Counted from the first letter of the stretch, positions 8,088-17,336 are shown. The stretch: DNA of 64,000 bases from Bacteroidota bacterium (GCA_017303905.1 JAFLBH010000001.1:1527809-1591808), one strand, 5' to 3'. Numbers and translations: made by a program. The notes: generated by a model not told the origin, from the letters alone.

Positions 8088-9932
8088 TTATTTTTCACCC
8101 TTATCACCTTTGTTACCTTTATCGCCTTTGGTATCGATGTTTATTCCTTTATCATTAATGTGAACATTCGCATCTTTCGAGTTAATTTTTATTCCATCCT
8201 TACCGATATTTACGTTTGCTTCAGAAGCTTCCACATTGATGGGAGGAGCAGGTGGTGCCGGAGGTTTTGGGAGATCATGTTCATCATCAAACATTATACC
8301 TTCGCAATCCACACACTCCAACCCGTTTATATTCATTATCCAGCGACGACCAACCATGTCACCATCGTAAGTATTGGTAACATTTTCCACATCATAAATA
8401 AAGCCATCTAAACTTTTATCGAGGTGTACAACTTTACCGCGCGGCACTTTTAAAATAACCTGAATGTCTTGCATTCTGAATTTTTCATTTGATGCATCTA
8501 CTGTGAAAATTTCATCGAAGGAAAGGATGCTGTCGTTTTGTGTGATGTTATAACGTATGCTTTTCGCTCTTGCAACAGCTGCACGTTTATCTTCACCGCG
8601 CGCTTTTTTAATTACATACAGCTCAAAGTTATCTCCACTGGCCGGTAAAATATTTAAAGAAGCATAACCAACTATCAATTTGTTTTTATCACTGTTTGCT
8701 ACCACGTAGTCGCTGTGACGTCTGTGAATTCTCACATGATTTCCTTCATGATCGTAATCATCGTAATCTTCCTCATTTAAATTCAGGCGAGTGTAAAGTT
8801 CTTTGCTTTTTGTAAGCGTTAAGAATAAAGTATCGCGCTCAGTTTCAATTTTAATAGGTTCTTTTACTTTTCCTGCTTCACCGAAATCTTTTCCTGTTTT
8901 AATCCCAACAAACAATACAATGATAAAACCAACGAACCAAATTAATCCCGCCGAAATGTTTAACCAACGGTTACTGTAATGGATTTTGAACAATAATTTT
9001 ACACCACCGTAAATCATCATTATAAAAGGTATACCGAAGAATAAGGACACACCTATTAAGCCCATGGTATAATGACTTCTATCCATGAAGAAAATGTTTA
9101 CCCAGTCGTTAAATTCAGTGTTGGTTCCTGCAATTGAAAACCCGAACACACTCGACATTAATCCCAACATAAAAATCACACCAAAAATTAAAAGAACCAA
9201 TCCTATGATGCGCGCAAAAAACTTCGAAAAGATGATAAGAAAGTCTTTAATGAAATCGCCCAGCTTGTCAAAAAAGTTACGTGAATCGTTGCGAAAATCC
9301 TGACTATTATTTTTTAAATCGTTACCGTATTTTTTGGCACGTTGTTTTAATTGCTCAGCTTCTTCCTTAACGGTTTTACTGATATTATTAATATCAATTT
9401 TTTCACCGCGCATCGCTAATTTTTCAGCAGTAGTTTTCGCTTCAGGAATAACAATCCAAAGGATGATGTAAACCCATAAAGAAAGTCCTCCGAAGAATAC
9501 TAATAAGAACATCGCCAAACGGATCCAAACAATATCCACATCAAAGTAAGCAGCAATACCGGAGCATACACCACCCACTGCTTTGTTATCCGGATCACGG
9601 AACAAACGTTTTTTAATTGGTTCGGATGATTGGAAAGATTCTTCTTCTTGTTCTTCCTTTTCAGTATGACCTTCAGCAAATTCTTCGGGTTTCCCCATAG
9701 CTTCAATAACTGAATCTACATCGGCCATTAAAACTACTTGCTTAACCGCGCTTGTTTTGCTTTGAAGCATTTCTGCGATACGGGCTTCAATGTCGGACAT
9801 AATTTCGTTTCCGCCATCCGTTTTACTGAAGTATCCTTTTATTGTACTCAGGTATTTACTGAGTTTATCATAAGCGTCTTCTTCAATATGAAAAATGATG
9901 CCGCTTATATTGATGGTTACTGTCTTATTCAT
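8088..9932 (-). CDS. PspC-domain multi-pass membrane protein
   Basis: 614 residues. Residues 1-85 form a soluble N-terminal region (MNKTVTINISGIIFHIEEDAY). The PspC domain is at about 107-166: KKRLFRDPDNKAVGGVCSGI, then a membrane segment. Three further transmembrane regions follow at about 235-345, then a soluble region and a tail of charged repeats ending in GDKGNKGDKGEK. PspC proteins belong to membrane-stress responses in other bacteria, and this long form is typical of Bacteroidota. The gene is last in an operon behind a PadR regulator (27-base gap), so PadR control is likely. The collagen-like tail is unusual. Confidence 0.87.
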   Translation of the reverse strand: MNKTVTINISGIIFHIEEDAYDKLSKYLSTIKGYFSKTDGGNEIMSDIEARIAEMLQSKTSAVKQVVLMADVDSVIEAMGKPEEFAEGHTEKEEQEEESFQSSEPIKKRLFRDPDNKAVGGVCSGIAAYFDVDIVWIRLAMFLLVFFGGLSLWVYIILWIVIPEAKTTAEKLAMRGEKIDINNISKTVKEEAEQLKQRAKKYGNDLKNNSQDFRNDSRNFFDKLGDFIKDFLIIFSKFFARIIGLVLLIFGVIFMLGLMSSVFGFSIAGTNTEFNDWVNIFFMDRSHYTMGLIGVSLFFGIPFIMMIYGGVKLLFKIHYSNRWLNISAGLIWFVGFIIVLFVGIKTGKDFGEAGKVKEPIKIETERDTLFLTLTKSKELYTRLNLNEEDYDDYDHEGNHVRIHRRHSDYVVANSDKNKLIVGYASLNILPASGDNFELYVIKKARGEDKRAAVARAKSIRYNITQNDSILSFDEIFTVDASNEKFRMQDIQVILKVPRGKVVHLDKSLDGFIYDVENVTNTYDGDMVGRRWIMNINGLECVDCEGIMFDDEHDLPKPPAPPAPPINVEASEANVNIGKDGIKINSKDANVHINDKGINIDTKGDKGNKGDKGEK

Positions 9933-9959
9933 TGTGATGATGATTTAATATTTTATTAT

Positions 9960-10301
9960 TTAATTTTTTTGTTGATCAATTGTTTTATTTACTATGTCTA
10001 CCAGTTCAAACCACGATTGCTGAACTTCTTTTAAATACTGCTCTCCGATTTCGGTGAGTTTGTAGTATTTGCGTGGTGGTCCGGAGGTGCTTTCTTCCCA
10101 TCGGTAAGCAAGCAGTCCTGTATTTTTTAATCGGGTGAGCAGCGGGTAGAGGGTGCCTTCAACTACAACTAACTTTGTTTCCTTTAATTTATCGATGATT
10201 TCGGTTGGATACGCATCACCTTTAGAAAGGATAGAAAGTATGCATAGTTCAAGAACACCTTTTCGCATTTGCGCTCTTGTGTTCTCTGAATTTACTGACA
10301 T
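9960..10301 (-). CDS. PadR-family transcriptional regulator
   Basis: 113 residues forming a winged helix of the PadR family: MRKGVLELCILSILSKGDAYPTEI, LVVVEGTLYPLLTRLKNTGLL and the wing RKYYKLTEIGEQYLKE, then a C-terminal dimerisation helix. PadR regulators are usually repressors of a neighbouring membrane or stress operon. It sits between a small exported protein (1 base upstream) and the PspC gene (27 bases downstream), so it probably regulates its own operon. Candidate operator repeats lie at 10741-10771. Confidence 0.92.
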   Translation of the reverse strand: MSVNSENTRAQMRKGVLELCILSILSKGDAYPTEIIDKLKETKLVVVEGTLYPLLTRLKNTGLLAYRWEESTSGPPRKYYKLTEIGEQYLKEVQQSWFELVDIVNKTIDQQKN

Positions 10302-10302
10302 C

Positions 10303-10656
10303 TTAAAGAGTTTTGAAATTAAACACTATACTATAAGCAACGTTTGCTTTTAATTTATTAAAGGTTAAATCCTGAAATTGTTTTTCTAATTCAGTTTTTA
10401 AAACCTTGTTATCGGTTTTTGCTAAAACGAAATTCACTTTTCCGTTTTCAGCCGTTGTAAAAACAACTTCTACCTTTTCATTTTGTTGAACCGGTAAAAT
10501 CAGTTTCGGGAATTTCACATGTTCTTTTACAGTTTTCTCAGCCTCTTCGCCGGCGTTGTTTAAGTTGCGGGCCTGAGTAAATAGAGTACCGAAGCTAAAT
10601 GCCACAATACCTGTGAATTTTATTAGGCCTACGGGGTTTTGAATTAATTTTCTCAT
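10303..10656 (-). CDS. Small exported protein, first gene of the padR-pspC operon
   Basis: 117 residues with a probable N-terminal signal peptide (hydrophobic GIVAFSFGTLFTQA). The mature part has a mixed strand/helix pattern (VEVVFTTAENGKVNFVLAKT, then LEKQFQDLTFN) that faintly resembles TonB-C-like or secretin-plug folds; I do not assign it. The spacing to padR (TAA-G-ATG) shows tight coupling, so it probably belongs to the same envelope-stress response as the PspC protein. Confidence 0.7.
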   Translation of the reverse strand: MRKLIQNPVGLIKFTGIVAFSFGTLFTQARNLNNAGEEAEKTVKEHVKFPKLILPVQQNEKVEVVFTTAENGKVNFVLAKTDNKVLKTELEKQFQDLTFNKLKANVAYSIVFNFKTL

Positions 10657-10703
10657 TTTTTATTTTTTTAATGTTAGTATGCTATATCAGTTATTTGGTG
10701 ATA

Positions 10704-10735
10704 CAAAGATAAGTGCAAATAAAGGTATTATGCAA
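10704..10735 (-). promoter_or_regulatory. Promoter of the small protein-padR-pspC operon
   Basis: On the minus strand the sequence is TTG, 21 bases, TATCTTTG. The latter is a perfect match to the Bacteroidota -7 box TAnnTTTG. It lies about 48 bases upstream of the start at 10656, and the 11-base direct repeats at 10741-10771 lie immediately upstream of its -33 element. Confidence 0.6.
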
Positions 10736-10740
10736 AACAT

Positions 10741-10771
10741 AGTACTGTAAAATTATGTAAAGTACTGTAAA
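10741..10771. promoter_or_regulatory. Candidate PadR operator: two AGTACTGTAAA direct repeats
   Basis: AGTACTGTAAA occurs at 10741-10751 and 10761-10771, exactly 20 bases apart (about two helical turns), in the divergent region between the padR operon and terC. AGTACT is itself a palindrome. Position and spacing suggest binding by a dimeric regulator; PadR is the obvious candidate, but this is inference. Confidence 0.45.
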
Positions 10772-10811
10772 TCAATAAGAATAATTTTTTATGAAAGTCT
10801 TAAAATACCCT

Positions 10812-10819
10812 TAACTTTG
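10812..10819 (+). promoter_or_regulatory. -7 box of the terC-like gene
   Basis: TAACTTTG matches TAnnTTTG exactly and lies 17 bases before the ATG at 10837. No clear TTG -33 element is present at ideal spacing. Confidence 0.5.
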
Positions 10820-10836
10820 TAAAGTCAAACTGAAAA

Positions 10837-11649
10837 ATGCACGATTACTCACAGGATTTAAATGCCTTATTAAGCCTAAAAGGCCTTATTTCATTACTTA
10901 CTTTATCGGTTCTAGAAATTGTACTCGGTATAGATAATATCATTTTCATATCCATTACTGCCGACCGACTTCCGAAGATTCATCAGCAAAAAGCCCGCCG
11001 TATAGGTTTAGCACTAGCGCTTATTGTGAGATGTATATTGTTATTTTCTATAGGATGGATTGCTTCTTTAAAAGATCCATTATTTCATTTAGGAATTTAT
11101 GGTGTATCGGGTAGGGGATTGATTTTATTTTTAGGAGGTTTATTTCTACTCTATAAAACCTGGATGGAAATTAATGAGAAGGTGGAAGGCGAGGATCATG
11201 AAATAACTTCGAAAAAAGGAAGTGCTACGTTTAAATCGGTGGTATTTCAAATTGTATTAATTGATATAGTTTTTTCTTTCGATTCTATATTAACGGCTGT
11301 TGGATTATCAGGCAATATTTTGATTATGATTACTGCTGTTATTATCGCGATGATTTTAATGATGTTGTTTTCAGGTGTAGTAGCTGAGTTCATTAATCGA
11401 AATCCCGGTATCAAAACTATCGCCTTGTCTTTCTTATTAGTTATTGGAGGAATTCTTGTTGCGGAGGCAGTAGCGGATGCTTATAATTTTACAGTAACAC
11501 ACGATCACCATGTTGAAATTAATAAGAATTACGCCTATGTAGCGCTTGGCTTTGCTTTAATGGTAGAGTTATTTAATATGCGTGAAAAACGCATTAAACG
11601 CGAGAAAGATTTTGATCCCGATAAAGTAAGTGAGAATAAACAGGATTAA
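10837..11649 (+). CDS. TerC-family integral membrane protein
   Basis: 270 residues with about seven transmembrane segments. TerC hallmarks are LSVLEIVLGIDNIIFISI near residues 22-39 and VFQIVLIDIVFSFDSILTAVG near 134-154; both carry the membrane-embedded acidic residues expected in metal-ion export. Family members are linked to manganese efflux or tellurite resistance; the substrate here is not visible. The gene is divergent from the padR operon and shares the intergenic region with the operator-like repeats. Its end overlaps the convergent gene by 4 bases. Confidence 0.9.
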   Translation: MHDYSQDLNALLSLKGLISLLTLSVLEIVLGIDNIIFISITADRLPKIHQQKARRIGLALALIVRCILLFSIGWIASLKDPLFHLGIYGVSGRGLILFLGGLFLLYKTWMEINEKVEGEDHEITSKKGSATFKSVVFQIVLIDIVFSFDSILTAVGLSGNILIMITAVIIAMILMMLFSGVVAEFINRNPGIKTIALSFLLVIGGILVAEAVADAYNFTVTHDHHVEINKNYAYVALGFALMVELFNMREKRIKREKDFDPDKVSENKQD

Positions 11650-12311
11650 TTAATCCCGTTCAGTTTTTTCTTCACTTCGTCAACTACTTTTTTCTGAGCT
11701 TCCACTTCGCCTTTTTTCTTACCCTGCTTGCCTTCATTGTCTTTTATATCACTCTCTGCTTTGCTGATTTTTTTCTTATAATCTTCAATATCGTCTTTCA
11801 GTTTTTTATTCTCCGATTCTAAATCTTTTTGTTCACCTTCTAATTTACTTAATGCTTTTTCGGTAGTATTTAATTCTTCTTCTACAGCCTTCTTGGAAAT
11901 CTTAACAGCAAAGTCTTTAATTAACTTTTCCATGTAATTATGTTTATCCTTGTCGGAACCGCTTAGATATGCCCCACCTAAATCAACTGCAACAGCCATA
12001 GTTACCGTCTTTTTGTCTTTATCTTCTTCAAATACACTGTATATATCTACCGGATTATTGCCCCAATCTTTTATCAAAACATTGTCACCAAATATTTCAT
12101 CGCCTTTACGACTTACTTTCTCATCTTTAAAATCATTTAATTTACTTTTCCATTCGCTCATCACTTTGTCTTTATCAACATAATAAATGGTCGTTTTTAA
12201 ACATTCGTGACTACCCGATGAAAATTTTTCGTTGCTGTCTTTAACTTTAACTTCCTGTGCGTTTAAACTTAGAGCCACTACGCCCAAACTGATGGTGATA
12301 ATTTTTTTCAT
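11646..12311 (-). CDS. Secreted coiled-coil protein of unknown function
   Basis: 221 residues. A signal peptide (MKKIITISLGVVALSLNAQE) precedes a globular region of about 110 residues containing DVYSVFEEDKDKKTVTMAVAV-like strands. A long lysine/glutamate-rich coiled coil then runs from about 140 to 218 (EKALSKLEGEQKDLESEN and following). No family recognised. The gene lies 10 bases after the mini-PspC gene on the same strand, so the two may share a transcript. Confidence 0.7.
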   Translation of the reverse strand: MKKIITISLGVVALSLNAQEVKVKDSNEKFSSGSHECLKTTIYYVDKDKVMSEWKSKLNDFKDEKVSRKGDEIFGDNVLIKDWGNNPVDIYSVFEEDKDKKTVTMAVAVDLGGAYLSGSDKDKHNYMEKLIKDFAVKISKKAVEEELNTTEKALSKLEGEQKDLESENKKLKDDIEDYKKKISKAESDIKDNEGKQGKKKGEVEAQKKVVDEVKKKLNGIN

Positions 12312-12321
12312 GTTACTTTTT

Positions 12322-12564
12322 TTAAAATTCCAAATCCCACACGCTTCTTCTCTTGTTGCGTGTATATAACGGCTTAAAATAATTTTTGTGTTCCAGTATA
12401 AATGCCATTATAAAATAAATTATAACCGGACTCCCAAACGTAAAAAACGAAAGGTAGATAAAGTACATTCTGATTTTTGTGGTTTTAATGCCAAGTTTTT
12501 TGCCCCACCATTCACACACTCCAAACGCTTGTTCTTCAAACCAAGATACAATTCCTTTTATCAT
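12322..12564 (-). CDS. Short PspC-family membrane protein
   Basis: 80 residues from the ATG at 12564. An upstream in-frame start would overlap the DUF2851 gene and adds no conserved sequence. The core GVCEWWGKKLGI...IRMYFIYLSFFTFGSPVIIYFI fits the PspC domain: a helix, then a glycine-containing membrane segment. The C-terminus is basic. Bacteroidota often carry such a one-domain PspC next to DUF2851. Probably a small inner-membrane stress protein; no direct evidence of partners. Confidence 0.75.
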   Translation of the reverse strand: MIKGIVSWFEEQAFGVCEWWGKKLGIKTTKIRMYFIYLSFFTFGSPVIIYFIMAFILEHKNYFKPLYTRNKRRSVWDLEF

Positions 12565-12584
12565 ACTTACAAATATAAAAAAAT

Positions 12585-13853
12585 TTAGGGTTTTATCAAG
12601 AGTTGTGAGGCAATTCCACACTTTAAGCACTGTTTATTTTTACAATAATTATCAAATAAGTTAATTAAAGCCTGACTTTCTCCTGAGCTGTTGAAGTTTA
12701 AACCTTCTTTGGTGAAATAACGTGTTTTAACATTCGATTCAAAATCAGTGCCTTCAAAACTTTCCAACGCAGCTTGTTTTAAATATTCATTCGCGCTTTG
12801 TTTGCCGTAGAAGAATAAAAACGGTGCAATGGTATTAATTAAAATATTTTCTATTGATTGAAGACCCATCGCGCCGATTTTTTGTTGCGGCTTTCCCCCC
12901 GGATTGTAATGCGTTTGCCAATAACCTTCCGGTTCATGTTGCAATACTTCGCTTAGTTTTTTAATTGAATTGAAGTGTTGTGGTTCAGAAAACAAGTTTG
13001 GAGAATGATGAATCAATTTTGCCAGTTGCCACATTCGAACACTTGGAAAATTGGCCGGGCGCATGCGCATGAATTTCCAAACGCCGGCATTTAAAGGCAC
13101 TAAACCATATTTGTTTTTTAAAAACTCAAACTCGTTTTGTAATCGTTGCAGGTATTTATCCTTGTAACTCTTGTCGAGTAGTCCGGCCGTTCCAAATAGC
13201 AAGGCCTCTATCTGAAATAGATTATCAGAATGTTTTAGCAGTAAACTTAAGGGTAAGTGACGTGCTAAATTCTCGAATGGTTCTGCGTTAGTTTTAAAAC
13301 CAAAGTTTTTGGCAAGCGTTAAGTAAAAGGTTTGTGAGTAATCGTTTTTACATTGCTCAAATTGCTTTTGAATGTATTCGGTTTTTTTCTCTAGCCTTTC
13401 GATGAGCATTCTGTTTAACCAGCTTTGAATTTTTAAAGAGTCTAGTTTCCCGATTTGTCCCGCACACGCCAATGCTTTTTTTGAATTAACCAGTGATTCA
13501 TATTTTTTAATCAGATTGTAACTAATATGATTTTTTAATTCAAGTACTTCAATGTTTTGAATGGATTTTATTTCAGAATCGTTGTTATAAACCACATGTA
13601 AGATGATATTTTTATATGCAGGGTCATCTTGATGACCATGTTTATTCCAATCGCCGGCATTTACATGAACTTCCACATTACCGGCTAGAATAATGTCACC
13701 GATTTGAATTTTAGCATTAAAGAAATCAGGCCCCGAATCCTTATTTAACTCACCGGGATTCAGAATATGTATGGGTTGCTTGTTAACCGTAAGCAGGTTC
13801 GTGTGATCAAATAATTTATATTGCCATATAAATTGCAATAAATCCTCTTTCAT
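12585..13853 (-). CDS. DUF2851 family protein
   Basis: 422 residues, cytoplasmic, no signal peptide. Family features are the N-terminal LLQFIWQYKLFDHTNLLT, the LNPGELNKDSGPDFFNAKI block, GNVEVHVNAGDWNKHGH, and the C-terminal cysteine pair in NKQCLKCGIASQLL. DUF2851 is widespread in Bacteroidota and its role is unknown; the GPDFFNA and EVHV..DW motifs recall a nuclease-like fold, but this is speculative. Its ATG overlaps the stop of the upstream YdcF-like gene by one base, so the two are cotranslated. Confidence 0.85.
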   Translation of the reverse strand: MKEDLLQFIWQYKLFDHTNLLTVNKQPIHILNPGELNKDSGPDFFNAKIQIGDIILAGNVEVHVNAGDWNKHGHQDDPAYKNIILHVVYNNDSEIKSIQNIEVLELKNHISYNLIKKYESLVNSKKALACAGQIGKLDSLKIQSWLNRMLIERLEKKTEYIQKQFEQCKNDYSQTFYLTLAKNFGFKTNAEPFENLARHLPLSLLLKHSDNLFQIEALLFGTAGLLDKSYKDKYLQRLQNEFEFLKNKYGLVPLNAGVWKFMRMRPANFPSVRMWQLAKLIHHSPNLFSEPQHFNSIKKLSEVLQHEPEGYWQTHYNPGGKPQQKIGAMGLQSIENILINTIAPFLFFYGKQSANEYLKQAALESFEGTDFESNVKTRYFTKEGLNFNSSGESQALINLFDNYCKNKQCLKCGIASQLLIKP

Positions 13854-14620
13854 TACGCATAGCCTTTTAGTTTATAAACTAAGTAACCAATCCACTCATG
13901 AATTAAGAAATTTAGAGTTTGTAGTGCTTCCGGATTTGGAATTAAGCAATGATCCCAATCAAAACGTCTTAGTCCGCTAATGCGATTCGTGATGTATGGC
14001 GTAATGTTTGTATATCCTGCTTTTTCAAATGTAGCCATCGAACGTGGCATATGATAACCGGAGGTCACCAATAGGATATTTCCATTAAATTTTAAGCTAT
14101 CCAGTATCTTTTTGCTAAAAACGGCATTCTCATAAGTGTTTTTGGATTGTGATTCTATTATAAGTGCAGAATCAGGAATATGAATGGTGTTTAGATATTT
14201 TTTTACATATAAGGCTTCTTTATGTTCGGGAAAGCGAATACTGCCACTGCCTCCTGAAAACAAAATCTGTTTAACTCTTCCTCTATGGTACAATTCCAAG
14301 GTTTGAAACAGTCTGTCGCCCGAATAACCAAAATCGAAGCGTTGCTGACGCTCATCAATGCGGCCTATCCCCCCCAATACAATGGCTACATCGTACTTTT
14401 CTTCAGTCATGTAATAATCGGGAGTAACCGGTTCCCAGGCACGTGCCAGTTCATCGATTATAAACGAATTAGAACAAATGTAGAGTATGGATAAACTTGT
14501 AATAAATAGCTTTTTGCGACGGCCTTCCACTTTAGTTTTAAAAGCCCATATAATCAGGAAAAAAAACCAAACCAGCGGTGAAAACAGGAATGTTAATACT
14601 TTGGATAAAAAGAAAAACAT
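13853..14620 (-). CDS. YdcF/SanA-type DUF218 membrane protein
   Basis: 255 residues. Two N-terminal hydrophobic segments (about 5-27 and 33-52) anchor a cytoplasmic or periplasmic DUF218 domain: DVAIVLGGIGRIDERQQRF, DRLFQTLELYHRGRVKQILFSGG, SKNTYENAVFSKKIL and ILLVTSGYHMPRSMATFEKAG. Relatives (SanA, ElyC, YdcF) affect envelope integrity; the biochemical role is unsettled. It overlaps the DUF2851 gene by one base. It is divergent from the aminopeptidase gene, with only 27 bases between them. Confidence 0.85.
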   Translation of the reverse strand: MFFFLSKVLTFLFSPLVWFFFLIIWAFKTKVEGRRKKLFITSLSILYICSNSFIIDELARAWEPVTPDYYMTEEKYDVAIVLGGIGRIDERQQRFDFGYSGDRLFQTLELYHRGRVKQILFSGGSGSIRFPEHKEALYVKKYLNTIHIPDSALIIESQSKNTYENAVFSKKILDSLKFNGNILLVTSGYHMPRSMATFEKAGYTNITPYITNRISGLRRFDWDHCLIPNPEALQTLNFLIHEWIGYLVYKLKGYA

Positions 14621-14647
14621 AATACCCCGAAATTAGTGATTTTATAT

Positions 14648-15661
14648 ATGTCTTTTAAAGCCATTTTGAAAATATCCATACACCTATTGCTTTGGCTCAT
14701 GATGTTTTTAGCATCCTTATTTCATTCAACCGGTGTTTATTTGGCAAATCAAGCCATCGGTCAAATAAAGATTCTTAATGGAAAGCAAAGTTTTGAAGAT
14801 TATATTAAAGAAGTAAATCCGGATAAAAAGGAACTCGATAATTTAAATTTAATCATGGAGATTAAGCGCTACTCCGAGGATTCATTGGGATTTAAACCAA
14901 CCAAAAATTTTACACAAATCTACAACCACAACAATGACCCTTTGTTATGGGTTGTTTCAGCCTCCGAAAAGTATTCTATCAAAGCTTTTTACTGGTCTTT
15001 TCCAATTGTTGGCGAAGTTTCATACAAAGGTTTCTTTACAAAGGAAAAAGCATTGATTGAAAAAAACAGACTGATTTGTCTTGGATATGATGTAGATGTT
15101 CGTCCGGTTTCAGCTTGGTCAACCCTAGGTTGGTTTAGCGACCCGGTTTTAAGCGGCATGTTAAGCAGAAGTAAAGGTTGGTTGTGCAATTTAATTTTTC
15201 ATGAATTATTTCACGCCACTTATTACGCACCGAGCTCTGTAGATTACAATGAGAATTTAGCTTCGTTTATTGCGCATAAAGCCACCTTGCAATTTTTAAT
15301 TACTGATACTGCAGCCTTAAATGCCTACCAAAAGTCATACTCCGACAACAAAATCATTGATGATTATACAACTCATGTTATTACTTCTCTCAATCGGTTT
15401 TATGATAGTATTTCGAATGTATCAAATGGCAGCAGATTAATTCTAAAACAGCAAAAGATATTTCATTTACTCAATGGATACCGTGATTTACCAATTGAAG
15501 GAAAGGATAAGGTTAACAGGATATGTGAGCAGATTAAATCCTCGGGTAATGCTTGGTTCGTTGATTTTGAACAGTATAATGCTTTGCAGGATTCTCTAGA
15601 GAGGGATTTTAACAAAATTTATAAATCCAACCTCCGGGAAATGGTACAATCTTTGAAATAA
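14648..15661 (+). CDS. Predicted membrane-anchored aminopeptidase (zinc metallopeptidase)
   Basis: 337 residues from the ATG at 14648; a GTG four codons earlier is possible. An N-terminal membrane segment (about 10-32) is followed by a domain containing FHELFHATYYAPSSVDYNEN. This has the HExxH zinc motif with a downstream glutamate, and resembles the predicted aminopeptidase family (PF10023). The protein likely acts at the periplasmic face. A preceding serine-rich segment (GMLSRSKGWLCNLIFHE) is typical of the family. Divergent from the YdcF-like gene. Substrate unknown. Confidence 0.75.
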   Translation: MSFKAILKISIHLLLWLMMFLASLFHSTGVYLANQAIGQIKILNGKQSFEDYIKEVNPDKKELDNLNLIMEIKRYSEDSLGFKPTKNFTQIYNHNNDPLLWVVSASEKYSIKAFYWSFPIVGEVSYKGFFTKEKALIEKNRLICLGYDVDVRPVSAWSTLGWFSDPVLSGMLSRSKGWLCNLIFHELFHATYYAPSSVDYNENLASFIAHKATLQFLITDTAALNAYQKSYSDNKIIDDYTTHVITSLNRFYDSISNVSNGSRLILKQQKIFHLLNGYRDLPIEGKDKVNRICEQIKSSGNAWFVDFEQYNALQDSLERDFNKIYKSNLREMVQSLK

Positions 15662-15775
15662 AAAATACGCATCTTTATAACTTTAACTCCATGAAATACC
15701 CCTGTTTCCAAAACGCCAAAGCCAACAAAATAACAGAGGTATACCATATGGCCTTTTAAGAACAAATTTTTATAT

Positions 15776-17287
15776 ATGAAAAAAGCTCTTACAATTTTAT
15801 CCTTTTTTACTTTGACAAATGTTTTTTCGCAAGGCGGATATGAAATCAAAGTGTCCATAAAAAATTTTACGGATTCCGTGGCTTATCTGGCGAAGTATAA
15901 TTTCGGAAAGCAATACTTAGTTGACACCTGCAAAAAAGTACAAAAGGGAACGATTGTTTTTAAAGGGAAAATGGATCTCGACAAAGGCGTTTACTTCCTG
16001 GTGAACCAGCAAAAAGGACATATGTTTGATTTTCTCTTGAACGAGAATACCAAGCTTAATTTCACTTCTGACATGGCCGATTTGCAGTATAATTTGAAAT
16101 CTGTCGGCTCTAAGGAAAATGAAGATTTCTTTGCGTATACACGTTTTTACATGGATAAAAACAAAGCTTTCGCTGAATTAAGAGAGAAAACGAAGGGTAT
16201 GAGTAAGGAAGATTCAACGAAATTTATCAGTGAAAAGGTAAAAGTGTTTTCCGATGAAGTGGCCAAATTTGAGAAGGATGTAACAGCTGCCCAAAAAGGA
16301 AAGTTTTTTGGTGACTGGTTGAATTTAAAAGCCGAAAAGGAAGTAAAAGATGCTGATATGCCACGTTTAAAAAACGCTACCGACTCAGCTTTTTACCGTT
16401 TTAATTATTATAAGAATCATTATTGGGATGGGATTAATTTTTCGGATGATCGTTTGTTACGTACTCAGTTTTTGGAAACCCGCGTAAATAAATATTTTGA
16501 TCAGCTCATTCAGCAGTTAGGTCCGGATTCGGTTATCGTTGAGATGGACAAAATCTTAAAAATGTGTCCACCACAGAGCGAAATGTTTAAATACATGTTC
16601 GTTTATTTTATGGTGAATTACGAAAATCATAAACTGATGGGATTCGATAAAGTGTTTGTTCATTTGGTAGACAATTACATCAGAACTAAAAAGGCCGGAG
16701 GCATTTACGATGAAAAAACAGTTGAGAAGATCATTGAGAAATCAGATAAAATAAAACCATTATTGATTGGCTCCATTGCGCCGGAGTTAATGTTGATTGA
16801 TACTATCAATGGTAAAATTGTAAATAAAATGGGATTTGATACGGCACAAACTTCTGAGTCGGTAACAAAATTATATTATGCTAACATGCAAAAAATCACT
16901 CCCATGTATAAACCGCTTTCGTCTATAAAAGCGAAGTATACGGTGCTTATTTTTTGGGATGTGGAGTGCGGTCATTGCCAGACGGAGATGCCTAAATTGG
17001 TGGAGGTTTATCATGAGTTAAAGAAAAAGACCGATGTACAAGTTGTAGCGGTGTATACCTTGCAGGAATTTGAAAAATGGCGCAAATATCTAATTTCTAA
17101 AAAGCTTGATTTCATCAATCTTTATGATCCGGTTTACATAAATAACATGAAAAACAAGTACGACATTTTCTCTACACCAAAGGTGTTTATTCTGGATGAA
17201 AAGAAAACGATAATCGCTAAGCATATGCCGGTAGATAAAATACCGGAATTGATAGAAATTCACGAAAAGAAATTTAAAACCAATTAA
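15776..17287 (+). CDS. Thioredoxin-like secreted protein with DUF4369/DUF5106-type N-terminus (copy 1)
   Basis: 503 residues. Signal peptide 1-19 (NVFSQ). Residues about 22-110 look like a DUF4369-type beta domain (VAYLAKYNFGKQYLVDTCKK...GTIVFKG). The middle is helical (DUF5106-like). The C-terminal third is a TlpA/ResA-like thioredoxin fold with FWDVECGHCQTEMPKL, i.e. a CxHC-type redox centre (CGHC). It is expected to work in the periplasm as a thiol-disulphide reductase, often linked to cytochrome maturation or stress. It is followed directly by a paralogue of identical length. The ATG start begins a clean signal peptide. Confidence 0.82.
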   Translation: MKKALTILSFFTLTNVFSQGGYEIKVSIKNFTDSVAYLAKYNFGKQYLVDTCKKVQKGTIVFKGKMDLDKGVYFLVNQQKGHMFDFLLNENTKLNFTSDMADLQYNLKSVGSKENEDFFAYTRFYMDKNKAFAELREKTKGMSKEDSTKFISEKVKVFSDEVAKFEKDVTAAQKGKFFGDWLNLKAEKEVKDADMPRLKNATDSAFYRFNYYKNHYWDGINFSDDRLLRTQFLETRVNKYFDQLIQQLGPDSVIVEMDKILKMCPPQSEMFKYMFVYFMVNYENHKLMGFDKVFVHLVDNYIRTKKAGGIYDEKTVEKIIEKSDKIKPLLIGSIAPELMLIDTINGKIVNKMGFDTAQTSESVTKLYYANMQKITPMYKPLSSIKAKYTVLIFWDVECGHCQTEMPKLVEVYHELKKKTDVQVVAVYTLQEFEKWRKYLISKKLDFINLYDPVYINNMKNKYDIFSTPKVFILDEKKTIIAKHMPVDKIPELIEIHEKKFKTN

Positions 17288-17311
17288 TGACGTCAAAGTT
17301 TAATGTTTTGT

Positions 17312-17319
17312 TAAATTTG
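17312..17319 (+). promoter_or_regulatory. -7 box between the thioredoxin-like paralogues
   Basis: TAAATTTG, a perfect TAnnTTTG, lies 17 bases before the ATG at 17337. It suggests that the second paralogue can be transcribed independently of the first. Confidence 0.5.
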
Positions 17320-17336
17320 TAATGCAAATCCGAATT

